Shown here: one piece after another, positions 47,037-57,472 of the stretch | How positions within the stretch are numbered: the stretch's first letter is position 1 | How the letters are laid out: the number at the start of each line of letters is the position of its first letter | Assembly: GCF_017589465.1 (NCBI RefSeq) | Contig: NZ_JAELYA010000010.1 | Span: 124,001 to 188,000 of the forward strand | From: Pseudomonas schmalbachii | GTDB taxonomy: Bacteria; Pseudomonadota; Gammaproteobacteria; Pseudomonadales; Pseudomonadaceae | Direction of reading: 5' to 3' | DNA: 64,000 bases | Program-made: the position numbers and the translations under genes | The notes under the pieces: generated by a model | What the model saw: the letters and a program-made list of their open reading frames with translations, nothing else | Told to the model about the DNA's origin: nothing | Databases searched by the model: none

Positions 47037-47977
47037 CGGCGCATCTCGCCCAGCTTGCCGAGTTCGCGGCGCAATTGCTGCAGCGCCGGCTCGGCGGTTT
47101 CGAAGAGCATCAGCGGCACCTGGCTGCGGCGCAGCAGTTCGCCCACTTCGCGCAGGCGACCGCCGATGAACTCGGTGAGCGGCTCATGCACCCGGCGGCG
47201 CTCCACCGCCAGTTCCAGCTGCAGGTCGCCCTGGGTCACCCGTGGCCGGCCGCGCTTGGGCAGGTTGAGTGCCAGCGGGTCGTAGATCTGCATGGCGATC
47301 ACGTCGTTGTGCACGGCGAGCTGGCGCAGCAGTTGCTGGGTGCGCGCGCCGGCGCCGGCGAAGTCGCTGACGATGACGATGGTCTGGCCGTGGCAGCCCA
47401 GCGACAGGCAGTGCAGCAGGGCCTTGTCGAGTTGCCCGTGGGCGTCCTCGACCTGCGGGGCGTTGGCCGCCAGCGCGTTGTTCTGCCGGACGATGGCCGC
47501 CAGCAGCGCTTCCACCCGCGTGCGGCTGCGCAGCGGGGCGATGCGTTCTATGCGGCGGTCGTCGAACACCAGGCCGCCGACGCGGTCGCCGCCGTGGTAG
47601 GCGATCCACGCGGCCAGAGCGGCCAGCTCGGCGGCGCAGGTGGATTTGAAGGCGCGCCGGGAGCCGAAGAACATGTCCATGCGCTGGTCGACGAGGATCT
47701 GCGTCGGGCGGTCGCGTTCCTCGCTGAAGGAACGCACGAAGGGCTTGCCGTAGCGCATCGAGGCGCGCCAGTCGAGATGGCGCAGATCGTCGCCGGGCTG
47801 GTAGCGGCGCAGCTCCTCGAAGTTCAGCCCGCGTCCACGCAGCAGCGAGGCGTGGCGGCCGGCGAGGATGCTCGCACGCGGCTTGCGCACGGCGAAACTC
47901 AGGCCGCGGCTGTGCGCTTCCAGCGCCATCAGTTGGGCGAGGCTGGCATAGACGAGGCCGTCGGCTTCCACGGACAT
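47033..47977 (-). CDS. DUF58 protein
   Basis: Starting at ATG 47977 (MSVEADGLVYASLAQLM) gives 314 residues. The signature GRGLNFEELRRYQPGDDLRHLDWRAS is complete, followed by a vWA-like fold without a full MIDAS (LVDQRMDMFFGS). DUF58 proteins (MxaS-like) always accompany MoxR ATPases and are thought to form a complex with them. It lies 10 bp after the MoxR gene. Confidence 0.9.
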   Translation of the reverse strand: MSVEADGLVYASLAQLMALEAHSRGLSFAVRKPRASILAGRHASLLRGRGLNFEELRRYQPGDDLRHLDWRASMRYGKPFVRSFSEERDRPTQILVDQRMDMFFGSRRAFKSTCAAELAALAAWIAYHGGDRVGGLVFDDRRIERIAPLRSRTRVEALLAAIVRQNNALAANAPQVEDAHGQLDKALLHCLSLGCHGQTIVIVSDFAGAGARTQQLLRQLAVHNDVIAMQIYDPLALNLPKRGRPRVTQGDLQLELAVERRRVHEPLTEFIGGRLREVGELLRRSQVPLMLFETAEPALQQLRRELGKLGEMRR

Positions 47978-47987
47978 GGACCGGACC

Positions 47988-48968
<981 letters not shown>

Positions 48969-49130
48969 CGGCGGCTCCTGGTTCGCTGTTCGGTTGTTGT
49001 TATCGGGATGGCAAGCCTGCCATGCAGGGACGGCAAACTCTAGCGATGTGCAGGGCGGCAAGACACTCCCTTATCCGGGTAGTGGCGGTCTGCCGGTGGT
49101 TGAGGGCTGCATGGTGCGGGCGCCCGGCGG

Positions 49131-49153
49131 ATTCATTCAGGTGCTGAATGATC
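49131..49153 (-). promoter_or_regulatory. inverted repeat upstream of the MoxR operon, shared with the sulfatase gene
   Basis: TCATTCAG-GTG-CTGAATGA (49133-49140/49144-49151) extends to CTGAATGATC, the reverse complement of the element before the sulfatase gene. It is 165 bp upstream of the MoxR start and 107 bp before the divergent thyA start. Confidence 0.5.
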
Positions 49154-49259
49154 GGGCCGGCGAACCGCTCGGTCGGCCAGGGTGGCGGCGCCGGGCGGCG
49201 GCCCGTAGTATTGCCGCTTGTTCTGATTCGGGCAGGATGCCCTTCGACACGGGTTTTCG

Positions 49260-50054
49260 ATGAAACAGTACCTCGACCTCATGCGCCACGTGCGCGACCA
49301 CGGCACCTTCAAGAGCGACCGCACCGGCACCGGCACCTACAGCGTTTTCGGCCACCAGATGCGCTTCGACCTGGCTGAGGGATTCCCGCTGGTCACCACC
49401 AAGAAGTGCCACCTGAAGTCGATCGTTCACGAGCTGCTGTGGTTCCTCCAGGGTTCGACCAACATCGCCTACCTGAAGGAAAACGGCGTCTCCATCTGGG
49501 ACGAGTGGGCCGACGAGAACGGCGACCTCGGCCCGGTGTACGGCTACCAGTGGCGCTCCTGGCCGGCGCCGGACGGCCGCCATATCGACCAGATCGCCAA
49601 CCTGATGACGATGCTGAAGAACAACCCGGACTCGCGCCGGCTGATCGTCTCCGCCTGGAACCCGGCGCTGATCGACGAAATGGCCCTGCCGCCGTGCCAC
49701 GCGCTGTTCCAGTTCTACGTTGCCGACGGCCGCCTGAGCTGCCAGCTCTACCAGCGCTCGGCGGACATCTTCCTCGGCGTACCCTTCAATATCGCCAGCT
49801 ACGCCCTGCTGACCCTGATGGTCGCCCAGGTCGCCGGCCTGCAGCCGGGCGAGTTCATCTGGACCGGCGGCGACTGCCACCTGTACGCCAACCACCTGGA
49901 ACAGACCGACCTGCAGCTGACCCGCGAGCCGCTGCCGCTGCCGACCATGAAGCTCAACCCGGAAGTGAAGGACCTGTTCGACTTCCGCTTCGACGACTTC
50001 GAGCTGGTCGGCTACCAGTCGCATCCGCATATCAAGGCGCCCGTGGCGGTGTAA
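49260..50054 (+). CDS. thyA: thymidylate synthase
   Basis: The 264-residue protein methylates dUMP to dTMP using methylenetetrahydrofolate. The catalytic Cys is C146 in [10 protein letters not shown], and the folate/dUMP sites [39 protein letters not shown] and GDCHLYANH are all present. Length equals that of E. coli ThyA. It is divergent from the MoxR operon. Confidence 0.98.
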   Translation: MKQYLDLMRHVRDHGTFKSDRTGTGTYSVFGHQMRFDLAEGFPLVTTKKCHLKSIVHELLWFLQGSTNIAYLKENGVSIWDEWADENGDLGPVYGYQWRSWPAPDGRHIDQIANLMTMLKNNPDSRRLIVSAWNPALIDEMALPPCHALFQFYVADGRLSCQLYQRSADIFLGVPFNIASYALLTLMVAQVAGLQPGEFIWTGGDCHLYANHLEQTDLQLTREPLPLPTMKLNPEVKDLFDFRFDDFELVGYQSHPHIKAPVAV

Positions 50055-50063
50055 GCACAGGAT

Positions 50064-50250
50064 CGCGGGCATGGCCCGCTCCTACGGGGACATTCCGTGT
50101 AGGAGCAACTGTCTTGCCGCCGATGATGCTTTTGTAGGAGCGAGCTCTGCTCGCGAACATCCGCCCCGCAAAAGCTTCGCGAGCAGAGCTCGCTCCTACA
50201 GGAATTCGACCCGTTGCTGACCGTAGCGTAGGAGCGGGCCATGCCCGCGA
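50064..50250. repeat. REP-like palindromes downstream of thyA
   Basis: Perfect 25-bp arms at 50133-50157 and 50176-50200 are identical to those at 38127-38194. They are flanked by GGGCATGGCCCGCTCCTAC (50068-50086) and GTAGGAGCGGGCCATGCCCG (50229-50248), which form a long-range inverted pair around them. Confidence 0.85.
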
Positions 50251-50283
50251 CAAAAAGAAAGCCCGTCGATTCGACGGGCTTTC
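50251..50283 (-). terminator. terminator of the first glycine-zipper gene
   Basis: The stem AGCCCGTCGA/TCGACGGGCT (50260-50280), read on the minus strand, is followed by TTTCTTTTTG. It lies 17 bp after the stop codon of the gene ending at 50300. Confidence 0.88.
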
Positions 50284-50299
50284 TGTATCTACAGCCGCA

Positions 50300-50728
50300 T
50301 CAATCGTCGCGATGCTTGTGCTTATGCTTGCGCTTGTAATTGGCCTTGCGGTTGTCGCTGTGATGGTCGTCGTCCTTGGCCAGGTTGTTGCCGATCGCGC
50401 TGCCCGCGGCACCGCCAACGCCTGCGCCGATCAGGCCGCCGGTGGAGCCGCCGACCTTGTTGCCGATCACCTGGCCGCCGGCTGCGCCCAGGCCGCCGCC
50501 AAGGGCCGCTTCGGTTTTCTTGCCGTCCTTCGCGGTCATCGCGCCGCCGGCCGCGCCGCCTACACCTGCGCCGATGGCCGCGCCGGTGTTGCCGCCGATG
50601 GCCTGGCCGACCACGCTACCAAGGGCGCCGCCCACACCGCCACCGATGGCGGTGGTAGTGGTTTCGCCGGCAATCGCGTACTGCGACGCCAGGATGGTGA
50701 AGGCAAGAGCTGAAAGGGGTTTACGCAT
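50300..50728 (-). CDS. glycine-zipper protein (secreted or outer-membrane)
   Basis: Starting at ATG 50728 (MRKPLSALAFTILASQYAIA) gives 142 residues with a signal peptide. The middle is a repeated glycine zipper (GGGVGGALGSVVGQAIGG, GAGVGGAAGGAMTAKDG, GGGLGAAGGQVIGNKVGG) and the tail is rich in Lys/His/Asp. Such domains form membrane-inserted helices in the outer membrane. It is a paralog of the next gene. Function unknown. Confidence 0.8.
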   Translation of the reverse strand: MRKPLSALAFTILASQYAIAGETTTTAIGGGVGGALGSVVGQAIGGNTGAAIGAGVGGAAGGAMTAKDGKKTEAALGGGLGAAGGQVIGNKVGGSTGGLIGAGVGGAAGSAIGNNLAKDDDHHSDNRKANYKRKHKHKHRDD

Positions 50729-50778
50729 GTGGCGTATCTCCAGTGGGAAAAAGATTCGGAAAATTCTGTCGCATACGA

Positions 50779-50807
50779 AACAGCCGGACAATGCGAGTCC
50801 GGCTGTT
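50779..50807 (-). terminator. hairpin after the second glycine-zipper gene
   Basis: The 11-bp stem AACAGCCGGAC/GTCCGGCTGTT with a 7-nt loop lies 27 bp after the stop of the gene ending at 50834. The T-tail on the minus strand is short, so termination is likely but not certain. Confidence 0.6.
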
Positions 50808-50833
50808 CGTAGACATGGGTCAAGCTTTAGCCA

Positions 50834-51346
50834 TCAATCCCAATGACGGTGCTTGTGACGCCAGTGCTTCTTCTTGTAATGGCCACGGTGGTAGCCATTG
50901 TCGCGCCAGCCGTTGCGGCGGCCATCGCGATAGCCTTCGCGGTAACCGGCACGGCGATAGTCGCGGCCGTCATAGTCGTCGTCGCGGTTGTTGTCGGCGT
51001 AATGGTTGCCCAGCGCGCCGCCGGCGCCGCCACCCAGGGCTGCACCAATCAGGCCGCCGGTGCTGCCGCCGACCTTGTTGCCGATGACATTGCCGCCAGC
51101 TGCGCCGAGACCGCCGCCAATGGCCGCTTCGGTCTTGTTGCCACGGCGAGCACCAACTGCACCGCCGGCTGCGCCGCCGAGACCGCTACCGATTGCGGCA
51201 CCGGTGCTGCCGCCGACCGCTTGGCCGACGACCGAACCCAATACCCCACCCAGCGCGCCACCGACACCCGCACGGGTATCGCCATCCGCGAAAGCATTGC
51301 CGCCGGCCAGAGCCAGGGTAAGCAGGAGCATCGAGGAGTACTTCAT
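50834..51346 (-). CDS. glycine-zipper protein, paralog of the neighbouring gene
   Basis: The 170-residue protein has a signal peptide (MKYSSMLLLTLALAGGNAFA), a glycine-zipper core almost matching its neighbour (GGALGGVLGSVVGQAVGG, GGGLGAAGGNVIGNKVGG), and a longer Arg/Tyr/Asp/His-rich C-terminus (YREGYRDGRRNGWRDNGY). The tandem arrangement points to local duplication with divergence of the charged tails. Function unknown; envelope integrity is a guess. Confidence 0.8.
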   Translation of the reverse strand: MKYSSMLLLTLALAGGNAFADGDTRAGVGGALGGVLGSVVGQAVGGSTGAAIGSGLGGAAGGAVGARRGNKTEAAIGGGLGAAGGNVIGNKVGGSTGGLIGAALGGGAGGALGNHYADNNRDDDYDGRDYRRAGYREGYRDGRRNGWRDNGYHRGHYKKKHWRHKHRHWD

Positions 51347-51687
51347 AGAGAGTGTCTCTCTGTGGTTGTGTTGGCGCCGATGCTGGGGTCGCGCGAGCGG
51401 CCAGACAAGCGTCTCCCGACGAGTAGCACGACTTTAGCTAAAAAATGCAAGTCATTGATTTTCTGGTGGAACTTCTTTGGATTTGGCTTGTCTGAGCCTT
51501 ATTCCGAACCCCCGATCAAGGGGCTTTTCGGCCTTCGGATGATTGCGATCTGATGGCTCGCAACGATGGAAGATCCCCCTGCCTGCAGCGCGCTCCTTTC
51601 CGCTTTCGACGGATTGAGCGCAACCCCGCTTCGCACTCCCCCCGACCCATGTAAACTCCCGTGACCGACGAATCCCAAGGAGCATGC
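51347..51687. other. intergenic region without a recognised gene
   Basis: This 341-bp stretch separates the glycine-zipper gene from the divergent DUF3392 gene. It has an AT-rich part near 51430-51480 that probably holds the promoter of the glycine-zipper gene. Open frames across it lack ribosome-binding sites and typical codon use. Confidence 0.5.
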
Positions 51688-52011
51688 ATGGACTTTGCGC
51701 TCGACCTGATCGCCACCGCCTCCCGCTGGAGCCGCAACCACCTGTCCGAGATCGCCATGGCGCTCATGGCCACCCTGCTGGTGCTGTTCGGCCCGGCGAT
51801 CAACGCCTGGGTGCAGCAGCGCATCGGCAGCCTCAACTTCATCTTCCGCACCCTGCTGTTCGTGCTGATCTGCGCGGTCGGCTACGGCCTGGCGATGGTC
51901 TTCGTCACGCCATGGGTCGCCAAGGGGCTCGGCTACTTCAACAACTACACCCTCGCGCCGGTGCTGCTGCTAGTGTTCTTCGTGATAGGCATGATCGCCG
52001 ACCGCAGCTGA
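51688..52011 (+). CDS. DUF3392 membrane protein
   Basis: Starting at ATG 51688 (MDFALDLIATASRWSRNHL, with AAGGAG 5 nt upstream) gives 107 residues. There are three predicted transmembrane helices (about 20-40, 50-72 and 82-102) and the conserved INAWVQQRIGSLNFIFRT loop. Function unknown; the family is common in gammaproteobacteria. Confidence 0.85.
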   Translation: MDFALDLIATASRWSRNHLSEIAMALMATLLVLFGPAINAWVQQRIGSLNFIFRTLLFVLICAVGYGLAMVFVTPWVAKGLGYFNNYTLAPVLLLVFFVIGMIADRS

Positions 52012-52065
52012 GCCTGCCGGTATCCTCGGCGGTCGACCAACAGACCCTGGTGCCGCGGAGGGAAC

Positions 52066-52320
52066 ATGAAAGCGATCAAGCATCTCTACGTCCACTTCAA
52101 CGATGGCCAGCGCATGGCGCTGCGCTTTCCCCAGCAGAGCGACGATCCTGCCGAGATCGCCCGCGGCATCCGCAAGCAGATGGAATCCACCTCGATCAGC
52201 ATCGAGGTGGATGGCGACCTGCTGATCATTCCGCGCAACAGCATCAAATACCTGCAGATCAGCCCGGCGCCGATGCGCTTGCCGGAAACGACGGTGCTGG
52301 GGGCGGAGGTGATCGATTAG
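52066..52320 (+). CDS. conserved small cytoplasmic protein
   Basis: The 84-residue protein (MKAIKHLYVHFNDGQRMALRF) has alternating polar/hydrophobic beta-like segments and no signal or membrane segment. I do not recognise a named domain. It lies 54 bp after the DUF3392 gene and before trmB, an arrangement I recall from other Pseudomonas. GGAGGGAAC precedes the ATG. Confidence 0.75.
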   Translation: MKAIKHLYVHFNDGQRMALRFPQQSDDPAEIARGIRKQMESTSISIEVDGDLLIIPRNSIKYLQISPAPMRLPETTVLGAEVID

Positions 52321-52333
52321 CGGGCTTGTTTTG

Positions 52334-52451
52334 CCCTCACCCTAACCCTCTCCCGGAGGGAGAGGGGACTGATCGGCGCCCGGCGAAACTCCGTGTCTGC
52401 CCACAACTCCGTACGGCCCCCTCTCCCTCCGGGAGAGGGCAGGGGTGAGGG
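52334..52451. repeat. long inverted repeat of CCCTCTCCC type
   Basis: Arms of about 34 bp (52334-52367 and 52417-52451) carry CTCTCCCGGAGGGAGAGG, itself a palindrome, and CCCTCACCCTAACCC. This widespread proteobacterial intergenic element separates the convergent 84-residue gene and trmB. Confidence 0.8.
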
Positions 52452-52461
52452 GCTCCCAGAA

Positions 52462-52486
52462 TGAAAAGGCCTGCAATGCAGGCCTT
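52462..52486 (-). terminator. trmB terminator
   Basis: The 9-bp stem AAGGCCTGC/GCAGGCCTT with a 3-nt loop is followed on the minus strand by TTTTCATT, 8 bp after the trmB stop. Confidence 0.85.
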
Positions 52487-52493
52487 CGATGAC

Positions 52494-53213
52494 TCATTCG
52501 ACGCGCTGGAACTTCAGGTCCCACACCCCATGCCCGAGGCGCTCGCCGCGGCGTTCGAACTTGGTCGACGGGCGCTCTTCCGGGCGCGGTACGTAGGTGT
52601 TGTCGGCGGACAGGTTGCGGTAGCCCGGCGCGGCGTTCATCACCTCCAGCATGTGCTCGGCGTATTGCTGCCAGTCGGTGGCCATGTGCAGCACGCCGCC
52701 GATCTTCAGCTTCTGCCGCACCAGTTCTGCCCACTCCGGCTGCACGATGCGGCGCTTGTGGTGGCGGGACTTGTGCCACGGGTCGGGGAAGAACAGCAGC
52801 AGGCGGTCGAGGCTGGCGTCGGCTACGCAGTTCTTCAGCACTTCGATGGCATCGCAGCTGTAGACGCGGATGTTGCTCAGGTCCTGCGTCAGCATGCCGT
52901 TGAGCAGCGCGCCGACGCCCGGGCGGTGCACTTCCACCCCGATGAAGTCCTGATCCGGCGCCGCGGCGGCCATCTCCAGGGTGGCGTGGCCCATGCCGAA
53001 ACCGATCTCGAAGGTACGCGGCGCCTGGCGGCCGAAGACCTTGTCGAAGTCCTGCAGGCCGTCGGCCAGTTCCAGGCCGAAGCGCGGCCAGCCCTGGTCG
53101 AGGCCGCGCTGCTGGCCTTCGGTCATGCGTCCGGCGCGCATCACGAAGCTCTTGATGGTGCGCATGGGGCGCGCATCGGCAACGGCTGCCTGGGTTTCCT
53201 GGATATCGCTCAT
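52494..53213 (-). CDS. trmB: tRNA (guanine46-N7)-methyltransferase
   Basis: The 239-residue SAM-dependent enzyme methylates G46 in the tRNA variable loop. Family motifs are [15 protein letters not shown] (SAM site), [29 protein letters not shown] and [12 protein letters not shown] 30-residue polar N-terminal extension is usual for Pseudomonas. Downstream of thiG, but separated from it by a hairpin and a MITE-like element. Confidence 0.96.
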   Translation of the reverse strand: MSDIQETQAAVADARPMRTIKSFVMRAGRMTEGQQRGLDQGWPRFGLELADGLQDFDKVFGRQAPRTFEIGFGMGHATLEMAAAAPDQDFIGVEVHRPGVGALLNGMLTQDLSNIRVYSCDAIEVLKNCVADASLDRLLLFFPDPWHKSRHHKRRIVQPEWAELVRQKLKIGGVLHMATDWQQYAEHMLEVMNAAPGYRNLSADNTYVPRPEERPSTKFERRGERLGHGVWDLKFQRVE

Positions 53214-53239
53214 GTCTGGAACCTTGGAACTGTAAATGA

Positions 53240-53272
53240 GACGGGCCGGACACCTCAGGCATCCGGCCCGTC
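53240..53272 (-). terminator. terminator-like hairpin between thiG and trmB
   Basis: The 11-bp stem GACGGGCCGGA/TCCGGCCCGTC has an 11-nt loop and is followed on the minus strand by TCATTTAC. It probably ended the thiG transcript. Confidence 0.6.
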
Positions 53273-53295
53273 GTCAGGAGATAGAAAAGGGTATC

Positions 53296-53494
53296 AGAGC
53301 CTGTTCAGGATCTCGCGAGCTAGAGCAGAACAAGGCGAAAACGGGTGAGGGAGCGGAGTTTACACGCAGTAAATGAGCATGACTCGCTTCGCTCGCCCCT
53401 TCGGGGCCGCACTGAAGTGCGTTAGCTACAAGTAGCTTCCGAGCCCGTTTTCAACGCAGTTATGCCGACGCGCAGCAGATCATGGACAGGCTCT
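53296..53494. mobile_element. MITE-like element abutting thiG
   Basis: A 199-bp element has 18-bp terminal inverted repeats (53296-53313 and 53477-53494, 16/18 matches; outer sequence AGAGCCTGT). Inner repeats GAAAACGGG and CCCGTTTTC extend the hairpin. It has no ORF. Its right end meets the thiG TAA stop codon. A clear target duplication is not visible. It may be a miniature insertion element mobilised by an IS elsewhere. Confidence 0.6.
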
Positions 53495-54300
53495 TAGCCG
53501 ATCAGGCCTTCCAGCGGCGAAGACGCACTGGCATACAGCTTGCGCGGCATGCGTCCGGCCAGGTAGGCCAGGCGGCCGGCGACGATGGCGTGCTTCATCG
53601 CCTCGGCCATCATCACCGGGTTCTGCGCGTGGGCGATGGCGGTGTTCATCAGCACGGCCTCGCAGCCCAGCTCCATGGCGATGGTGGCATCGGAGGCGGT
53701 GCCCACGCCGGCATCCACCAGCACCGGGACGGTGGCTTCCTCGAGGATGATGCGCAGGTTCCACGGGTTGCAGATGCCCATGCCGGAGCCGATCAGGCCG
53801 GCCAGCGGCATCACCGCGATGCAGCCGATCTCGGCCAGTTGGCGGGCGATGATCGGGTCGTCGCTGGTGTACACCATGACGTCGAAGCCGTCCTTGACCA
53901 GCACTTCGGCGGCCTTGAGGGTCTCGACCACGTTGGGGAACAGGGTCTTCTGGTCGGCCAGCACTTCCAGCTTGACCAGGTTGTGGCCGTCCAGCAGTTC
54001 GCGGGCCAGGCGGCAGGTGCGCACGGCCTCGATGGCGTCGTAGCAGCCGGCGGTATTCGGCAGGATGGTGTAGCGATCCGGCGGGATCACGTCGAGCAGG
54101 TTCGGCTCGTCGGGGTTCTGGCCGATATTGGTACGGCGCACCGCCACGGTGACGATTTCCGCGCCGGACGCCTCGATGGCGCGGCGGGTCTCGTCGAGAT
54201 CCTTGTACTTGCCGGTGCCGACCAGCAGGCGCGACTCGTAGGTGCGGCCGGCCAGGGTGAAGGGCTTGTCGACAGGCAGGGTGGATGGAGCTTGGCTCAT
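53494..54300 (-). CDS. thiG: thiazole synthase
   Basis: The 268-residue TIM-barrel enzyme builds the thiamin thiazole from deoxyxylulose phosphate, dehydroglycine and ThiS-thiocarboxylate. The Schiff-base Lys is K110 in [31 protein letters not shown] and [11 protein letters not shown] are phosphate- and substrate-binding blocks. It is 60 bp downstream of thiS. Its stop codon is the edge of a MITE-like element. Confidence 0.97.
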   Translation of the reverse strand: MSQAPSTLPVDKPFTLAGRTYESRLLVGTGKYKDLDETRRAIEASGAEIVTVAVRRTNIGQNPDEPNLLDVIPPDRYTILPNTAGCYDAIEAVRTCRLARELLDGHNLVKLEVLADQKTLFPNVVETLKAAEVLVKDGFDVMVYTSDDPIIARQLAEIGCIAVMPLAGLIGSGMGICNPWNLRIILEEATVPVLVDAGVGTASDATIAMELGCEAVLMNTAIAHAQNPVMMAEAMKHAIVAGRLAYLAGRMPRKLYASASSPLEGLIG

Positions 54301-54360
54301 CGGATCACTCCTCGGGAGATAAGGCTGGGCGGGGCCTGATTCTGCAGCGGCGGGCTGGTT

Positions 54361-54561
54361 CTAGCCGCCGCCGATAGCGTGCACAACTTCAACCTGGTCA
54401 CCTTCGCGCAGGGCGATGGCGGCGTGCTGGCTACGTGGCACGATGTCCAGGTTCAGTTCGACCGCGACGCGGCGGCCGGTCAGTTCGAGACGCTCGAGCA
54501 GGTTCGCGACGGTCTGGCCATCGGGCAGCTCGAAAGGTTCGCCATTCAACTGGATACGCAT
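54361..54561 (-). CDS. thiS: sulfur carrier protein ThiS
   Basis: Starting at ATG 54561 (MRIQLNGEPFELPDGQ) gives 66 residues. The ubiquitin-like fold ends in the required diglycine (VVHAIGGG), where sulfur is carried as a thiocarboxylate to ThiG. It is too short to stand out by length, but the C-terminus and position before thiG are diagnostic. Confidence 0.95.
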   Translation of the reverse strand: MRIQLNGEPFELPDGQTVANLLERLELTGRRVAVELNLDIVPRSQHAAIALREGDQVEVVHAIGGG

Positions 54562-54662
54562 GGGCGGACAGGTCGTAACTGGAGGGGGACGGCATTCTAG
54601 CCCGATATCCCCCCGGGACCAAGGCGAACGGCTTCCATTCGCCGGGTTTTCTGACGCTCGGG

Positions 54663-55034
54663 TCAGGCCAGCTTGAAGGCGACCAGGAACAGCAGCAGCC
54701 AGCCGCCAAGGAAGGCCACGCCGCCGATCGGCGTGATCATGCCCAGCATCGGAGTGCCGGTCACTGTCAGCAGGTAGAGGCTGCCGGAGAACAGCAGGAT
54801 GCCGGCGGTGAACAGCCAGCCGGCGACCTCGACCAGTCGCCCGCCGATGTGCGCCGAGAGCAGCGCCACGCCGATCAGGGCCAGTGCGTGGATCTGCTGG
54901 TAATGCACGCCGGTCTGGAACACCGTCAGGTACTCGGCGCTCAGGCGGGCCTTGAGGCCGTGGGCGGCGAAGGCACCGAGGGCAACGCCGGTGAAGCCGA
55001 AGAATGCGGCCAGCATGAGGAAGGTGCGCAGCAT
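54663..55034 (-). CDS. DUF423 membrane protein
   Basis: Starting at ATG 55034 (MLRTFLMLAAFFGFTGVALG) gives 123 residues with four predicted transmembrane helices. The DUF423 signatures GAFAAHGLK and YQQIHALALIGVALL are present. Function unknown. It is divergent from mtgA, 67 bp away. Confidence 0.88.
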   Translation of the reverse strand: MLRTFLMLAAFFGFTGVALGAFAAHGLKARLSAEYLTVFQTGVHYQQIHALALIGVALLSAHIGGRLVEVAGWLFTAGILLFSGSLYLLTVTGTPMLGMITPIGGVAFLGGWLLLFLVAFKLA

Positions 55035-55101
55035 ATGAAGAATCCATTCAGTCGGGACAGTCCCGTTATAATGACCCGTCCAATTTCCCAGGCATAGCCT
55101 C

Positions 55102-55794
55102 ATGCGCAACCTGCCCCGCCGCCTGCTCAAGTACCTGCTCTGGTTCCTCGCCGGCAGCGCCGCGCTGGTGCTGGTGCTGCGCTGGGTGCCGCCGCCCGGA
55201 ACCATGCTGATGGTCGAACGCAAGGTGGAGTCCTGGTTCGACGGCGAGCCGATCGACCTGCAGCGCAGCTGGCGTTCCTGGGATGAGCTGCCGGATACGC
55301 TGAAAATGGCGGTGATCGCTGGCGAAGACCAGAAGTTCGCCGAGCATCACGGCTTCGACCTGCCGGCGATCCAGCAGGCCATGGCGTACAACCAGCGGGG
55401 CAGGAGCGTGCGCGGCGCCAGCACGATCAGCCAGCAGGTGGCCAAGAACCTGTTCCTCTGGCCGGGCCGCAGCTGGCTGCGCAAGGGCTTCGAGGCCTGG
55501 TTCACCCTGCTGATCGAGACCTTCTGGTCGAAGGAGCGGATTCTCGAGGTCTACCTGAACAGCGTGGAATGGGACAGCGGTGTGTTCGGCGCCCAGGCTG
55601 CCGCGCGTCATCACTTCGGTGTGGATGCCGGTCGCCTGTCGCGCCAGCAGGCCAGCCTGCTCGCCGCGGTGCTGCCGAATCCGCGCGAGTGGAGCGCCAG
55701 CCGCCCCGGTCCGCATGTGCGTCAGCGTGCGGCGTGGATTCGCCAGCAGATGGTCCAGCTAGGCAGCGCCGACTATCTGCGCCGCCTGCACTGA
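55102..55794 (+). CDS. mtgA: monofunctional biosynthetic peptidoglycan transglycosylase
   Basis: The 230-residue GT51 enzyme polymerises lipid II into glycan strands at the inner membrane. One N-terminal anchor (about 10-30) is followed by the catalytic motif EDQKFAEHHGFD (Glu75), then GASTISQQVAKNLFLWPGRS, KERILEVYLN and the fifth GT51 block SLLAAVLPNP. It has no transpeptidase domain. Confidence 0.96.
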   Translation: MRNLPRRLLKYLLWFLAGSAALVLVLRWVPPPGTMLMVERKVESWFDGEPIDLQRSWRSWDELPDTLKMAVIAGEDQKFAEHHGFDLPAIQQAMAYNQRGRSVRGASTISQQVAKNLFLWPGRSWLRKGFEAWFTLLIETFWSKERILEVYLNSVEWDSGVFGAQAAARHHFGVDAGRLSRQQASLLAAVLPNPREWSASRPGPHVRQRAAWIRQQMVQLGSADYLRRLH

Positions 55795-55804
55795 GCGGGG
55801 GCTG

Positions 55805-56425
55805 TCAGCCGCCGGTTTGTTCCGGCTTCGTGAACGCCTTGCGCGGCACCACGCGCAGCCATTGCAGGGCGCCGTCCTTGTGCAGCAGGGTCAGGCCGCG
55901 GTCGGGGTAGACCCAGGCTTCGCCGTCGTCGGTCTGCAGGGTCACCCGCGGCTGGCCGAACGCCGCGGCGAGGTGGCCGATGGCGAGGTCTTCCGTCGGC
56001 GCCAGGGCGATGGAAGCGACCGGTTTGCCGGACAGCTGCTCCAGCATCTGCTTGCTCAATGCCTGGGCAGGGCTACCCGGCGCGATACCGGTGGCCTGCT
56101 GCAGGCTGTTGCGCTCTTCGGCGCTCAGCGCCAGCTCGGCTTCCATGCGCCAGGCGCCTTCGTCCGTATCCAGTTCGCCGCGGTAGCTGAGTTCGGCGCC
56201 TTCGGCGTCGGTGGTCAGCCACAGCTCGCCGGGCTGGCGGGCGTGCAACTGGCCTAGGGTCAGGCTGTCGTCCGCCAGTGGCGCCAGAACTTCGCGCTGC
56301 CAGTCGGCCAGCCAGGCCGGCGGCTTGAGCGGCGCGGAGGAGCGGGCGAACCACAGGCCGATGGCGAACGCCAGCACGGCGATGACGAGGAAGAACAGGC
56401 CGTGGCTCGGGCGTAGGCGTGGCAT
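55805..56425 (-). CDS. conserved membrane-anchored protein of unknown function
   Basis: Starting at ATG 56425 (MPRLRPSHGLFFLVIAVLAF) gives 206 residues. One N-terminal membrane helix (about 8-25) is followed by a soluble, probably periplasmic domain with alternating beta strands (ELWLTTDAEGAELSYRGEL). I recall an uncharacterised gene in this place in P. aeruginosa. It is convergent with mtgA and downstream of rpoH. Confidence 0.75.
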   Translation of the reverse strand: MPRLRPSHGLFFLVIAVLAFAIGLWFARSSAPLKPPAWLADWQREVLAPLADDSLTLGQLHARQPGELWLTTDAEGAELSYRGELDTDEGAWRMEAELALSAEERNSLQQATGIAPGSPAQALSKQMLEQLSGKPVASIALAPTEDLAIGHLAAAFGQPRVTLQTDDGEAWVYPDRGLTLLHKDGALQWLRVVPRKAFTKPEQTGG

Positions 56426-56445
56426 GTGGATCTCCGATGCATATG

Positions 56446-56473
56446 AAAAAGCCGCGCCTTGATGGGGCGCGGC
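56446..56473 (-). terminator. rpoH terminator
   Basis: The 8-bp stem GCCGCGCC/GGCGCGGC (56451-56458 and 56466-56473) is followed on the minus strand by TTTTTC, 31 bp after the rpoH stop. Confidence 0.88.
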
Positions 56474-56503
56474 TTTCAATCGTAGCGGGTTCGCCGTGGC
56501 CAG

Positions 56504-57358
<855 letters not shown>

Positions 57359-57387
57359 TCGAAACCTCCGACTTACGAAACTCGCGC

Positions 57388-57415
57388 AATATAGCACTGC
57401 GGCATCTGACTGCAA
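57388..57415 (-). promoter_or_regulatory. sigma-70 promoter of rpoH
   Basis: On the minus strand, TTGCAG (57410-57415), 16 nt and TATATT (57388-57393) form a good vegetative promoter 30 bp before the rpoH start. Confidence 0.7.
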
Positions 57416-57419
57416 GTGG

Positions 57420-57439
57420 GTGTAAAAGTTCTTTTACAC
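57420..57439. promoter_or_regulatory. palindrome upstream of the rpoH promoter
   Basis: GTGTAAAAG-TT-CTTTTACAC is a perfect 20-bp palindrome starting 5 bp above the -35 of rpoH, where an activator or repressor would bind. I cannot name the factor. Confidence 0.5.
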
Positions 57440-57472
57440 TTCACTGAACAACCCGAAAAAAACTGACCTGAA

